The notes under the pieces were generated by a model. That model ran no database searches and was not told where the DNA came from. It saw only the letters and a program-made list of their open reading frames with translations. Both the position numbers and the translations under genes were made by a program. Below, in pieces: positions 18,010-27,250 of a DNA stretch of 64,000 nucleotides. Position 1 is the stretch's first letter, and each line of letters begins with the position of its first letter. Source of the DNA: Polyangium sp. y55x31 (GTDB taxonomy: Bacteria; Myxococcota_A; Polyangia; Polyangiales; Polyangiaceae); contig NZ_JARZHG010000036.1 in the NCBI RefSeq assembly GCF_029946505.1, positions 1 to 64,000 on the forward strand, read 5' to 3'.

Positions 18010-20631
18010 ATGCGTTGTCCTTCGCTTGCCGCGCCTTCCTTTCGTGCTCTTCTCTGCGTCCTCGTCCAGGTGCCGCTCGTCGCTGCGTGCAGCGGCCCCG
18101 ATGAGGAGCCGCCGCCCGGGGCCACCGACTGCGTCGCGTCGGCCCTGAAATTCGACGCCGGCGATCCGAACGGGCACAAGGACCCGTTCGGCGCCAAGGC
18201 GGCGGGGCAGGCGCGCGCGGGCCGGGTGACCGACCTCTCGGGCATCGCGCAGCCGGGGCATGGCCGGCAGCAGATCGAGCCGGGGGATTTCGTCCTCGCG
18301 AACGACAAGATCGTCGTGTTCATCGAGGACAAAGATTTCTCCGATGGGTATGCGCGCTTCGGCGGCGAGATCCTCTCGATCGACAAGGCGAACGCCGACG
18401 GCAAGCCCACGGGCGTCTCGAAGTACAACGAGACGCTCACCGGGCTCTCGATCGAGATGATCGATCCGACGAGCGTCACGGTGCTGAAGGACGGCTCGGA
18501 CGGCGGCGAGGCCATCGTGCGGGTCGCGGGAAAGCTTTCGAAAATCCCGTTCATGCAGGGGCCGCTCTCGTATCTGTTCCCGCGGTCGTACGAGGTCGAG
18601 GCCGCCTACGATTACGTGCTCCGGCCGGGGGAGGAGCGCGTCACGATGCGCGTGGGCCTCGTCAATGCGACGAACGAGCCCATCGATCTCGGCGTGGAAC
18701 GGCCGGATCCGGACGAGCTCTTCGGCTTCTTCCATTATTCGAATGCGCAGCTCGTCACGCCCGAGTCCGGCTTCGCCGAGCCCTCGGGGAAGGTCGCGTG
18801 GGCGGGCTTCGACGGCGGCGATTTCGGCTTCGCGTTCCGCATCCCGGACCACGAGCTCGCGTACGGCCTCACGGTCAGCGGTTTTTCCCTCTTTTACGGC
18901 CCCGGGTTCGTCGTGGATGCTTGCTCGGCGAAGACCATCGATCGGGCGGAGATCATCGCGGGCGGGCCCGATTACGACGGCCTGCGCGAGGCGGTGCGGC
19001 GCGTCTCGGGCGAGGCGCCGTGGCGCGAGATCAAGGGCAAGGTCGAGGACGCGCAAGGCAATGGCGTCGCGGGCGCGTGGCTGCACGCGACGAGCGCGGA
19101 AGGCGAATATTTGAGCCGGACGCGGACCGATTCGGACGGCTCGTTCGTGGTGCACGTGCCGCCGGGCGCGCCCGTGACGCTCGTGCCGCAAAAGCAGGGA
19201 TATGCGCCGCACGCGGGCTTCGGGGTCGGCGCGGACGAGGCGACGGCGACCATTCCGCTCGATCCGAACGGCACGATTCACGTGGTCGCGAAGGATACGG
19301 CATCCGGCGCGGCGCTGCCGGTGCGCGTGCAGGTCGTGCCGAAGGATACGTTCGCCGCCTCGCCCGAGGCCTTCGGCGTCGCCGACGAGGCGAACGGGCG
19401 ATTGCACCAGGTCTTCGCGATGGATGGCAATGCGACGGTCGCGGTGCCGCCGGGCGAGCATACGGTGATCGTGTCGCGCGGCTACGAATGGGAGCTCCTC
19501 CGCACGGACGTCACGGTCGCGGCGGGCGAGACGCTGGAGGTCCCGGCGAGCCTCGCGCATTCGGTCGACTCGACGGGCGTCATGTGCGCCGATTTTCACA
19601 TTCATTCGCAGTTCTCGGCGGATTCGAATGACCGGATCGAGCACAAGGTGCGCGGGGCGATCGCGGACGGGCTCGACATCCCCGTGTCGAGCGAGCACGA
19701 GTGGGTCGCGGATTTCCAGCCCTTGATCCAGAACATGGGGCTCACGCAATGGGCGTTCGGGATGGCGTCGGAGGAGCTGACCACGTTCTCGTGGGGGCAT
19801 TTCGGGGTCGTGCCGATGACGCCGGACCCGAAGAAGGCGAACAACGGCGCGGTCGACTGGATCGGCAAGGACCCGAAGGACGTCTTCGCGCTCGTGCGCG
19901 CCTTGCCCGATAACCCCGTGCTCATCGTGAACCATCCGAGCGGCGGCGGGTTCCAGGCGTATTTCAGCGCCGCGGCGCTCGATCGGAAGACGGGCAAGGG
20001 CCGGGACGGGTTCTGGAGCGACGATTTCGACGCGGTCGAGGTCTTCAACGACTCCGATTTCGAGGCGAACCGGGACGAATCGATCGCGGACTGGTTCGCG
20101 CTCCTCGAGGCGGGCATGACGGTCTGGGCCGTGGGCAGCTCGGACAGCCATCATATACGGACGAGCCCGGTGGGGTATCCGCGGACGTGTCTGTCTTTCG
20201 GGCACGACGATCCGACGAAGCTGACGAAAGAGCTGGTGCGTGACGCGATCGCGAGCGGCGGGTCGACGATCAGCGGCGGCCTCTTCATGACGGCGACCGG
20301 CCCGAACGGGGAAAAACCCGGCCAGATGGTGCAAACCGGCGCGGGCGGGATGGCGACGTTCACGCTGACGATCGAGGCGGCGAGCTGGGTCGACGCGAGC
20401 ATGCTGGAGACGATCGTGAATGGAAAGACGGTATCGACGGAGGCGCTGGTGCCGGTGGATGGCTGGGCCGGTCCGTCGAAAAAATTCGTCAATCAGGTCA
20501 CGGTGACGCTGGACCCTTCGCGGTCGAGGAACTGGGTGCTATTCCACGCGAAGGGCGGCGGGGACCTCGCTCCGTTGCATCCAGGGAGGCGGCCGTTCGC
20601 GGCATCGAATCCGTTCTTCTTGAAACCGTGA
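18010..20631 (+). CDS. PHP-type metallohydrolase lipoprotein with carboxypeptidase-regulatory-like domain
   Basis: The ATG at 18010 follows a strong GGAGG and gives the lipoprotein signal FRALLCVLVQVPLVAAC. The middle of the 873-residue protein has a carboxypeptidase-regulatory-like beta domain (VAGAWLHATS then DSDGSFVVHVPPGAPVTL). Near residue 530 begins a PHP/CehA-McbA-type metal hydrolase: CADFHIHSQFSADSND, VSSEHEW, a VNHPSGGGFQAYF loop, VEVFNDSDFE and AVGSSDSHH with the late Asp/His ligands. Such enzymes hydrolyse phosphoesters or related bonds, so this is probably a periplasmic or surface hydrolase with unknown substrate. It stands alone between the DUF924 gene and the hybrid kinase. Confidence 0.8.
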   Translation: MRCPSLAAPSFRALLCVLVQVPLVAACSGPDEEPPPGATDCVASALKFDAGDPNGHKDPFGAKAAGQARAGRVTDLSGIAQPGHGRQQIEPGDFVLANDKIVVFIEDKDFSDGYARFGGEILSIDKANADGKPTGVSKYNETLTGLSIEMIDPTSVTVLKDGSDGGEAIVRVAGKLSKIPFMQGPLSYLFPRSYEVEAAYDYVLRPGEERVTMRVGLVNATNEPIDLGVERPDPDELFGFFHYSNAQLVTPESGFAEPSGKVAWAGFDGGDFGFAFRIPDHELAYGLTVSGFSLFYGPGFVVDACSAKTIDRAEIIAGGPDYDGLREAVRRVSGEAPWREIKGKVEDAQGNGVAGAWLHATSAEGEYLSRTRTDSDGSFVVHVPPGAPVTLVPQKQGYAPHAGFGVGADEATATIPLDPNGTIHVVAKDTASGAALPVRVQVVPKDTFAASPEAFGVADEANGRLHQVFAMDGNATVAVPPGEHTVIVSRGYEWELLRTDVTVAAGETLEVPASLAHSVDSTGVMCADFHIHSQFSADSNDRIEHKVRGAIADGLDIPVSSEHEWVADFQPLIQNMGLTQWAFGMASEELTTFSWGHFGVVPMTPDPKKANNGAVDWIGKDPKDVFALVRALPDNPVLIVNHPSGGGFQAYFSAAALDRKTGKGRDGFWSDDFDAVEVFNDSDFEANRDESIADWFALLEAGMTVWAVGSSDSHHIRTSPVGYPRTCLSFGHDDPTKLTKELVRDAIASGGSTISGGLFMTATGPNGEKPGQMVQTGAGGMATFTLTIEAASWVDASMLETIVNGKTVSTEALVPVDGWAGPSKKFVNQVTVTLDPSRSRNWVLFHAKGGGDLAPLHPGRRPFAASNPFFLKP

Positions 20632-20765
20632 TGCGGCCACGCGCGCCGACCTCGTGCGGCGTGATCCGTTCCTGACGAACCTGTCCGGCAGCCCGAAAAC
20701 GAGCGGGACGGGAGCCGATCGTCCCCACGCGCGTTGCAGGCATTGTATATACTGAGCCTGCCATC

Positions 20766-23432
20766 ATGCACCCATATCGTCATCGTGCCGTCCGATGTCG
20801 GAGACGGCCCGCCTGGCAAAGGCGCAGGGTCCCAGCGGCAAGGCCGCGTGCAGGGGCCGAGGCGACGAGCGCTCGCTCGGGAGAACGTGCGCGCGGTCGG
20901 GGGGTTCAGGGCGCGTGGTGCGAGGTTCATTCTATGCCGCATCGAATACCGGAGACCAGGAGCTCGGGCATGCTCGGCGTCGCCACGGACATCACCGCGC
21001 GCAGGCGCGCGCAGGACGCGCTCGAGCAGCAGCAAGCGGTGCTCAAGTACGTCATCGCGAACGTCCCTCACGCCATTTTCTGGAAGGATCGCGAGGGGAG
21101 GTTCCTGGGCGGGAACCAGAATTTTCTGAATGACTCCGGCACGAAGACGCTGGAGAACCTCGTCGGAAAGACCGATTACGACATCTGGAGCCGGCGCGAG
21201 GACGCGGATGCATTCGTCAAGGTCGACCGTGAGGTGATGGAGAGCGGCACGCCCATCCTCGACATCGAAGAACCCGTCCTCCGCACGGATGGAGCGCAAC
21301 GCGTGCTGCTCACGAGCAAGGTCCCGATTCGCGACGAGCGAGGCGAGGTGACCGGGCTGCTCGGCATTTACGCGGACATCACCGAGCGCAAGCAGATGGA
21401 GATCGATCTGCAGAATGCCAAGGAGGTCGCCGACGACGCGGCCCGCGCCAAGGGACAGTTCCTCACGGTCATGAGCCACGAGCTGCGCACGCCGCTCGCG
21501 CTGATCCTGGGCCCGCTCGCCTCGCTGCTCTCGAGCGACACGAGTGATGGCGCGCCCCTCGCGCCGCGGGTGCGCGCGGACCTCGAGCGCATCCAGCGCA
21601 ACGCGCGCAGGCTCCATCGCCTCGTCGACGACATCCTCGATCATCAAAAAATCGAGGCCGACAAGCTCACGGTCGACTGGGAGGCCGTCGACGCCGCCGA
21701 GCTCTGCGCCGATATCGTCGACGCCGCGCGCCCCGCGGCCGAGCGCGCCGGCGTGGCGCTTTTGCTGGAGGCCACGGCGCGGGAGCTCATCCCGCTCGAT
21801 CGGCGTAAATTCGAGAAGATCGTGCTGAATTTGCTCGGCAATGCCCTGAAGTTCACCCCGCAGGGGGGGCGCATCGTGGTGCGCTTGCAGAAGGTCGGCG
21901 AAGAGCTCGAGCTCTCGGTCGAGGATACGGGGCCGGGCATTCCGGCGGACAAGCAACACCTGCTCTTTCGACGATTCCAGCAGATCGACACGTCGGCGAC
22001 GCGCAAGCACGAAGGGACGGGGGTCGGGCTCTCGCTCGTCAAAGAGCTCGCAGAGCTCATGGGTGGCAAGGCCTGTGTGGAGAGCGCGGTCGGCGTGGGC
22101 TCGCGTTTCTTCGTGCGTCTCCCGTGCGCTTCGGATGATGTCGTCGTGCCGCAGCCTCCGATCGTGCCTACGAATGCGCGGTCGTCCGCGCCGCATGCGG
22201 GCCATTTCGAGGCGTCCGCGCCGCCGGCCGCAGCGTGTGCCCGGTGCGTCCGGACGAACGTGCACCGCCCGCGTGTGCTCGTGGCCGAGGACAATCCGGA
22301 CATGGGCTCGTACCTGCTGGATATCCTCTCCGCCGAATACGAGGTCGAGCTCGTGACGAACGGCCGCGCGGCCCTCGAAGCCGTGGAGGCGAGGCGGCCC
22401 GATGTCATCGTGTCGGACGTGATGATGCCCGAGATGGACGGCTTCGAGCTCGTCCGCCGGCTCAAGCAGGATTCCGCATTGCGGGACATTCCGATCCTCC
22501 TGCTCACGGCCCGGGCAGGCTGCGCCGCGGCGGCCGTGGGTCTCGACACCGGCGCGGACGATTACCTGGCCAAACCGTTCGATCCGGCCGAGCTTTCGGC
22601 GCGTGTGCGCGCGGCGGAGCGGCTGCATCGCGCGCATACGGAGCTGGCCGAGAAAAACCGCGAGCTCGCGCGGACGTTGCAGAGGCTGTCGGAGACGCAG
22701 GAGGAGCTCGTGCAGGCCGGAAAGATGGCCGCGGTGGGCACCATGCTGGCGGGCCTCTCGCACGAGATCAACAATCCCCTCGCCATCATCCTGATGAATG
22801 CGCAGCTCTCGCTCCGGAGGCTCGGCGCGGCCGAGGAGTCGCGCCTCGACGAGGCCTCGCTCCGCAAGGCGCTGCGCACCATCGAAACGCAGGCGACACG
22901 TTGCTCGGGCCTCGTGCACACGCTGCTCGACTATTCACGCGGCCATCCGACGGAGGAGGAGCCGTGCGACGTGCGGGCGGCGCTCGACCGCGTGCGTGAA
23001 TTCACCGCGGCCCAGGCGCGCGCGCGCGGCGTGCGTCTCGAGGTATCGCAGGATCCCGGGGCGCCGCCGGCGGTGCTCGCGAACGTGTCGCAGCTCGACG
23101 CGGCTTTGCTCAACGTGGTCGGCAATGCGCTCGATTCCGTCTCCGAGGGCGGCGCCGTCTCCGTCCTCGCGCGGCCGCGGCCATCGGGGGAGGATGCCGC
23201 CGCGCCCGGCGTGGAAATCGAGGTGCGCGACACTGGATGTGGGATTCCCGCGGAGAACCTCGATCGCATCTTCGACCCATTCTTCACCACGAAGCCGCCG
23301 GGGCAGGGGACGGGCCTCGGGCTCACGCTCACGCAAAGGTTTGTCATGGACCATGGCGGACGCCTCCAGGTGGCGAGCAAGCTCGGCGAAGGGACGACGG
23401 TCCGCATGTGGCTGCCAGCCGTGCCGATGTAG
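20766..23432 (+). CDS. Hybrid sensor histidine kinase with two kinase cores (PAS-HK-REC-HK); start uncertain
   Basis: Domains in order: the tail of a PAS/PAC domain (WCEVHSMPHR then GMLGVATDITARRRAQ), a full PAS domain (VIANVPHAIFWKDREGRFLG to GIYADITERKQ), a HisKA site MSHELRTPLALIL, a HATPase domain (LNLLGNALKF, DTGPGIP, GTGVGLSLV), a receiver (LVAEDNPDMG, phosphoacceptor in VIVSDVMMPEMDG, Lys in DDYLAKPFDPAEL), a coiled coil, then a second HisKA site LSHEINNPLAIIL with its own HATPase (NVVGNALDS, DTGCGIP, GTGLGLTLT). No membrane span is visible. The first residues (MHPYRHRAVRCRRRPAWQ) look non-coding. An ATG at 20934 is also possible but would cut through the PAC motif, so the 5' end may be truncated or frameshifted. 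Output may go to the kinase-sigma pair downstream, by position only. Confidence 0.8.
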   Translation: MHPYRHRAVRCRRRPAWQRRRVPAARPRAGAEATSARSGERARGRGVQGAWCEVHSMPHRIPETRSSGMLGVATDITARRRAQDALEQQQAVLKYVIANVPHAIFWKDREGRFLGGNQNFLNDSGTKTLENLVGKTDYDIWSRREDADAFVKVDREVMESGTPILDIEEPVLRTDGAQRVLLTSKVPIRDERGEVTGLLGIYADITERKQMEIDLQNAKEVADDAARAKGQFLTVMSHELRTPLALILGPLASLLSSDTSDGAPLAPRVRADLERIQRNARRLHRLVDDILDHQKIEADKLTVDWEAVDAAELCADIVDAARPAAERAGVALLLEATARELIPLDRRKFEKIVLNLLGNALKFTPQGGRIVVRLQKVGEELELSVEDTGPGIPADKQHLLFRRFQQIDTSATRKHEGTGVGLSLVKELAELMGGKACVESAVGVGSRFFVRLPCASDDVVVPQPPIVPTNARSSAPHAGHFEASAPPAAACARCVRTNVHRPRVLVAEDNPDMGSYLLDILSAEYEVELVTNGRAALEAVEARRPDVIVSDVMMPEMDGFELVRRLKQDSALRDIPILLLTARAGCAAAAVGLDTGADDYLAKPFDPAELSARVRAAERLHRAHTELAEKNRELARTLQRLSETQEELVQAGKMAAVGTMLAGLSHEINNPLAIILMNAQLSLRRLGAAEESRLDEASLRKALRTIETQATRCSGLVHTLLDYSRGHPTEEEPCDVRAALDRVREFTAAQARARGVRLEVSQDPGAPPAVLANVSQLDAALLNVVGNALDSVSEGGAVSVLARPRPSGEDAAAPGVEIEVRDTGCGIPAENLDRIFDPFFTTKPPGQGTGLGLTLTQRFVMDHGGRLQVASKLGEGTTVRMWLPAVPM

Positions 23433-23469
23433 TCGCGCGCTCGCGCAAAGCGTGTATCCTTGGGTGTCC

Positions 23470-24111
23470 ATGGAGGCACGGAAACGCGACGACGTGGAGT
23501 TCGAGGCGAAGATCCTCTGCGATCGCGGGGACTTCGAGGGGGCCGCGACCCTCGCGCTGAAGGGGTACGGCTCCGAGGTCTACACGTTCCTCGGGGCGCG
23601 GCACCTCGATCGCGACGAGGCGGACGACGTATTCGCGCAGTTCGCCGAGGCGCTCTGGAAGAGCCTGCCGGGCTTCGCCTGGATGTCGTCGCTTCGCACG
23701 TTCGTATATGCCGTGGCGCGACGAACGTCGCTCTACCATCGCCGCGAGGCGCATCGGCGGCGCAAGCGCGAGGCGCCGATCGACGGCGGATCCGTGGTGT
23801 CGCACGTCGCCGCCGCGATTCGCAGCGCGACCGCGCCGATGCTGCGCTCCGAGGTGAAGAACCGCATCGCCGAGCTTCGCGCCGAATTGCCCGAGGAGGA
23901 CCAGGAGCTGCTCGTGCTGCGCGTGGATCGGCAGCTCTCGTGGCTCGAGCTCGCCGAGGTCCTGCGCGGTGAGGACGAGGCGCCGCTCGAAGGCGAGATG
24001 CTCAAGCGTGAAGCCGCGCGGCTCCGGAAGCGATTTCAGCTCGTCAAGGACGGCCTCCGCGAGCGGGCGCGCCGCGAGGGGTTGATCCCCGAGGACGACG
24101 ACGACCGGTGA
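23470..24111 (+). CDS. ECF-type RNA polymerase sigma factor
   Basis: A 213-residue sigma70-family factor with only regions 2 and 4. Region 2 includes HLDRDEADDVFAQFAEALW and SLRTFVYAVARRTSLYHRRE; region 4 includes ELPEEDQELLVLRVDRQLSW and the recognition helix around LKREAARLRKRF. The ATG at 23470 (GTGTCC ATG GAG) was chosen because it gives the usual N-terminal length. No anti-sigma gene is present. Instead the start of a Ser/Thr kinase lies 4 bp after its stop, a pairing known for kinase-controlled ECF groups in which the sigma factor is phosphorylated. Confidence 0.88.
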   Translation: MEARKRDDVEFEAKILCDRGDFEGAATLALKGYGSEVYTFLGARHLDRDEADDVFAQFAEALWKSLPGFAWMSSLRTFVYAVARRTSLYHRREAHRRRKREAPIDGGSVVSHVAAAIRSATAPMLRSEVKNRIAELRAELPEEDQELLVLRVDRQLSWLELAEVLRGEDEAPLEGEMLKREAARLRKRFQLVKDGLRERARREGLIPEDDDDR

Positions 24112-24115
24112 TCGT

Positions 24116-26593
24116 ATGAAGGCCGCGCCGGGCGAATCGCTCGATACGCTCGATCTCGAAGGGCTCGACGACGTCGGCGAATCGGACGCATTTCTGCGGG
24201 CCGCCGCGCACGTGAGCGGTGTTCTGCCATTGCCACAATTCGCGCGGGAAGGAGCGTGGATCGCGGGTCGATATCGGCTCGATGGGCGCCTCGGGCGCGG
24301 CGGTTATGGCGAGGTGTGGGACGCGCATGATCGCCTGTCGGGCGAGCGGGTAGCTTTGAAGATCCTGCGGCCCGGGACGGGGGAGCTCGCCGCGCGTGCT
24401 TGCCGGGAGGTCGCGTCGCTCCGGCTCCTCCGGCTCCCTGGGATCGTGCGGCTCATCGACGAGGGAATCGAGGACGAACATCCGTTCGTCGTGATGGAAC
24501 GCGCGGAAGGCACGCCTTTTCCGGGCGTGGCCGTGCCGTGCGCGTGGTCTGCGCTCGAAGGGCCGCTCGGAAAGCTCTGCGAGGCGCTCGCGCGGGTGCA
24601 CGCCGTGGGGCTTTTGCATCGGGATCTCAAGCCGGGCAATGTGCTCGTCGACGGCGCGGGGCGGCCGACGATCCTCGATTTCGGGCTCTCGTGCCTGAGC
24701 GCGGCGACAGCCGAGCGGATCACGGGCGTGGGGATGGTCGTGGGCACGGCGGCGTATCTCGCGCCGGAGCAGATCTCCGAGCGCCCGCTCTCCGCGCGAA
24801 CGGATCTCTATGCCGTCGGCGTGATGGCGTTTCATGCGCTCACGGGCCGATTTCCGCACGCATCGGAGGATCTCGCGGAGCTCTTGCGCGGAAAGCTCAC
24901 GGAGCGGCCGCCCGCGCTCGCTTCGCTCGTGGAAGATGTGCCCGCGCATGTGGCGGCCATCGTGGATCGGCTGCTCGCGACAAACCCCGACGAGCGCCCG
25001 CGCTCGGCCGCCGAGGTCGCCGCGGTGTTTCGGGGAGGGGGCGTTTCGCGGGCGCCGTCGACCGTACACGCAATCATCGCCGCCGACAAACCCATCGACG
25101 AGGTGAGCCTGCGGGCGCTCTTCGCGGGACCGGATCGGCTGCTGCACCTGCGCGAGGACGCGGCGCGGCTTTTGTTTTCGCGCACGGGCGGCGATCCGGC
25201 TCGAATCGAGCAAGAGATCGAGGGCTGGACGGGCGCGGGGCTCTGCCGCTGGGATGGGGAAATGCTCGCGATGAATCGCGAGGCGATCGACGCGCTCGAA
25301 GCACCGGTGCGGCTCGCAGGTATGCTCGCGGCCGAGGGGGCGCCGTCGGCGCTCGCCATTGCGGAGGAGGCGATGGGCTCGGCGGCGGCGCTCGCGGCGG
25401 AAGGACGGCTCGCGCGGGCCATTCTCCATCTCGAAGAGGGATTGCGGGCATTGCGGGGCCTTTCGGAGGTGCCTGTGGACGCCTTCGATCGATTGCTCTC
25501 GCAATGGGTCGAGATCGCGCTCACCGAGGGTTCGCCGCAAGGGCTCGATCGGGCGCTGTACGAGCTATGCCGGCCGGGGCCGGGGACGGAGCGCAGGCGC
25601 GCGCTCGAGCGGCTCGTTCGCGTGGCGCTCGCGGTGAATGCGTGGACCGAGCGCGCGGCCGAGCTGGCGGAGGGTTTGCCTTCGTTTTCGGATCCACGCC
25701 TCGAACGATTGCGTTACGGGGTGCGGGTGCTTTCGGCGCGGCGCGTGTCGCTCGCGCGCGAGGAGGCCGTGATCGAAGAGGCGCGGGTCTGGGCTTCTGC
25801 GAGCGGGGCTCGGGCGGCGCGGGCGGCGCACGCGGCGTGGCTCGGCAGGCTCAGGTATTGCCAGAATCGATTCGAGGAGGCTGCGCGGCTCGAAGAGGAG
25901 GCGGCGGACGGAGCGCCGTTTCGATCGATGGAAATCGCGGCGCGGCTCGATGCGGCGTCGGCGTGGATGGAGGCGTTTCGGCTGGAGCGGGCGGCCGCGG
26001 GCGCGGCGGCGGCGATGGAGGTCGCGCGGAGGTTTCGATTGCCGCTCTTCGAGGCGAGGGCCGAATGGCTGCGTCGTTGCATCGAGTATCGCGCGGGGAA
26101 GACGGACGGCGAGGGGCCGGACGAGGAGCTCGTCGAGGCTGCGTCGCGGCTCGGGAGCCTGCACGTCGAGGGGCTCGTGGCGGTCGCGGAGGCGGCGGTG
26201 GCGTATCGGAAGGGGGATCCCGAGGCCACGCGGGCGCTCGCCGGGCGGGCATTTCGGTGTTTTTCGGGGACGGGGCATCCGCTCGGGAGATTGCTCGCGG
26301 GGGCCTTGCTCGTCGCGGCGGGCGAGCGTTTGTCGGAGGACAACGTCGAGGCGATCCTCTCGAAGGCGCGCACCTGTCCCGTGCCGAGCGTGGGGATTCA
26401 GGTGCTCGCGTTGCTCGCGGAGGGCGGGGTTTCCGTGGAGGTGGAGGAGGCGGCGCTTTCCGAGATGGCGAGCGTGGTGCCGGCGGAGCATGTGTCCTGC
26501 CGGCTCGACGTGCTTTCGATCGAGGAGGCGCTCGCGCGGCTCGTTCAGGGGTCGAGCGTGGGGATGTTGCAATCGGCGAGGATCGTGCGGTAG
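24116..26593 (+). CDS. Soluble Ser/Thr protein kinase with helical-repeat C-terminus, partner of the ECF sigma factor
   Basis: Kinase domain at about residues 50-305: LGRGGYGEVWDA, Lys in VALKILR, LLHRDLKPGNVLV, DFGLSC, GTAAYLAPEQI and the APE-helix region. All catalytic residues are present. The remaining 500 residues are Ala/Glu/Leu-rich helical repeats that resemble the C-terminal part of PknK-like kinases, but the AAA ATPase module usually between them is not recognisable. No membrane span is seen, so it should act in the cytoplasm. Its ATG is 4 bp after the sigma-factor stop. The last 49 bp overlap the convergent gene on the minus strand. Confidence 0.88.
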   Translation: MKAAPGESLDTLDLEGLDDVGESDAFLRAAAHVSGVLPLPQFAREGAWIAGRYRLDGRLGRGGYGEVWDAHDRLSGERVALKILRPGTGELAARACREVASLRLLRLPGIVRLIDEGIEDEHPFVVMERAEGTPFPGVAVPCAWSALEGPLGKLCEALARVHAVGLLHRDLKPGNVLVDGAGRPTILDFGLSCLSAATAERITGVGMVVGTAAYLAPEQISERPLSARTDLYAVGVMAFHALTGRFPHASEDLAELLRGKLTERPPALASLVEDVPAHVAAIVDRLLATNPDERPRSAAEVAAVFRGGGVSRAPSTVHAIIAADKPIDEVSLRALFAGPDRLLHLREDAARLLFSRTGGDPARIEQEIEGWTGAGLCRWDGEMLAMNREAIDALEAPVRLAGMLAAEGAPSALAIAEEAMGSAAALAAEGRLARAILHLEEGLRALRGLSEVPVDAFDRLLSQWVEIALTEGSPQGLDRALYELCRPGPGTERRRALERLVRVALAVNAWTERAAELAEGLPSFSDPRLERLRYGVRVLSARRVSLAREEAVIEEARVWASASGARAARAAHAAWLGRLRYCQNRFEEAARLEEEAADGAPFRSMEIAARLDAASAWMEAFRLERAAAGAAAAMEVARRFRLPLFEARAEWLRRCIEYRAGKTDGEGPDEELVEAASRLGSLHVEGLVAVAEAAVAYRKGDPEATRALAGRAFRCFSGTGHPLGRLLAGALLVAAGERLSEDNVEAILSKARTCPVPSVGIQVLALLAEGGVSVEVEEAALSEMASVVPAEHVSCRLDVLSIEEALARLVQGSSVGMLQSARIVR

Positions 26594-27222
26594 GCCAAAT
26601 CTCTCGGGATGCTGGTGGCCCCGGGCCGTGTCGGCGTGTACTCGCGGTCGTATTCGATCTCGTACGATCCGCCGGAGGCGCTGGGGGGCGTGTACTTGCC
26701 ATACCCGCTCGATTCCGACGTGAAGAGCATCCAGGTCTCGCGCGCGCGATCGCTCGTGGCATCGGCTTCTCGATAGGGGGCCACGTCGACATATCCGACG
26801 TGGAGCCCCTTCTGCAAGATCCTCCAAACACCCCAGTCGATTTGCCCCGCATCGGAGGGCCCCTCGCCGAGGCGCCTGGAGGAGGGGCGCGCAATCGGCG
26901 TGACCTCGCCGAGATCGGCGCACGTCGCCTTGATGTAGAGATGGTTCGCGGTCGTCGGAATGCTCCTCGCATAGACCGTCGGATCGAAACCTGCGAGGCT
27001 GAATGTGCCATCGTACTCGAATTCGAGCACGCTCGTCCTCGAGATGGGGAACCTGCCGCGATACTCGCGTCGCCCGCTCGGCGCCGTGTAGACGCCGTGC
27101 GTGGTGGACCGGGTCGTGTAGAGATACCAGTGCTCGACGCCGCCCGTGACCACGACGCGTCCGACCTCCACCTTGTCGCCGTGGTGGAGAGAGTATTTGC
27201 CATCCTCGATGTGCATGATCAT
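26545..27222 (-). CDS. Hypothetical protein overlapping the convergent kinase gene
   Basis: I do not recognise this 225-residue protein. From the ATG at 27222 it reads MIMHIEDGKYSLHHGDKVEVG. It contains two similar segments, GVYTAPSGRREYRG and GKYTPPSASGGSYEIEY, which suggests an internal repeat of a beta-sandwich or propeller blade. No signal peptide is seen. A GTG at 27231 is an alternative start, and GGAAAGGA lies a few bases further upstream. Its stop lies 49 bp inside the end of the convergent kinase gene. It follows the DUF3455 lipoprotein gene on the same strand. Confidence 0.6.
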   Translation of the reverse strand: MIMHIEDGKYSLHHGDKVEVGRVVVTGGVEHWYLYTTRSTTHGVYTAPSGRREYRGRFPISRTSVLEFEYDGTFSLAGFDPTVYARSIPTTANHLYIKATCADLGEVTPIARPSSRRLGEGPSDAGQIDWGVWRILQKGLHVGYVDVAPYREADATSDRARETWMLFTSESSGYGKYTPPSASGGSYEIEYDREYTPTRPGATSIPRDLAYRTILADCNIPTLDP

Positions 27223-27250
27223 GGCATTCACCGTCCTTTCCGCGAGGGAA

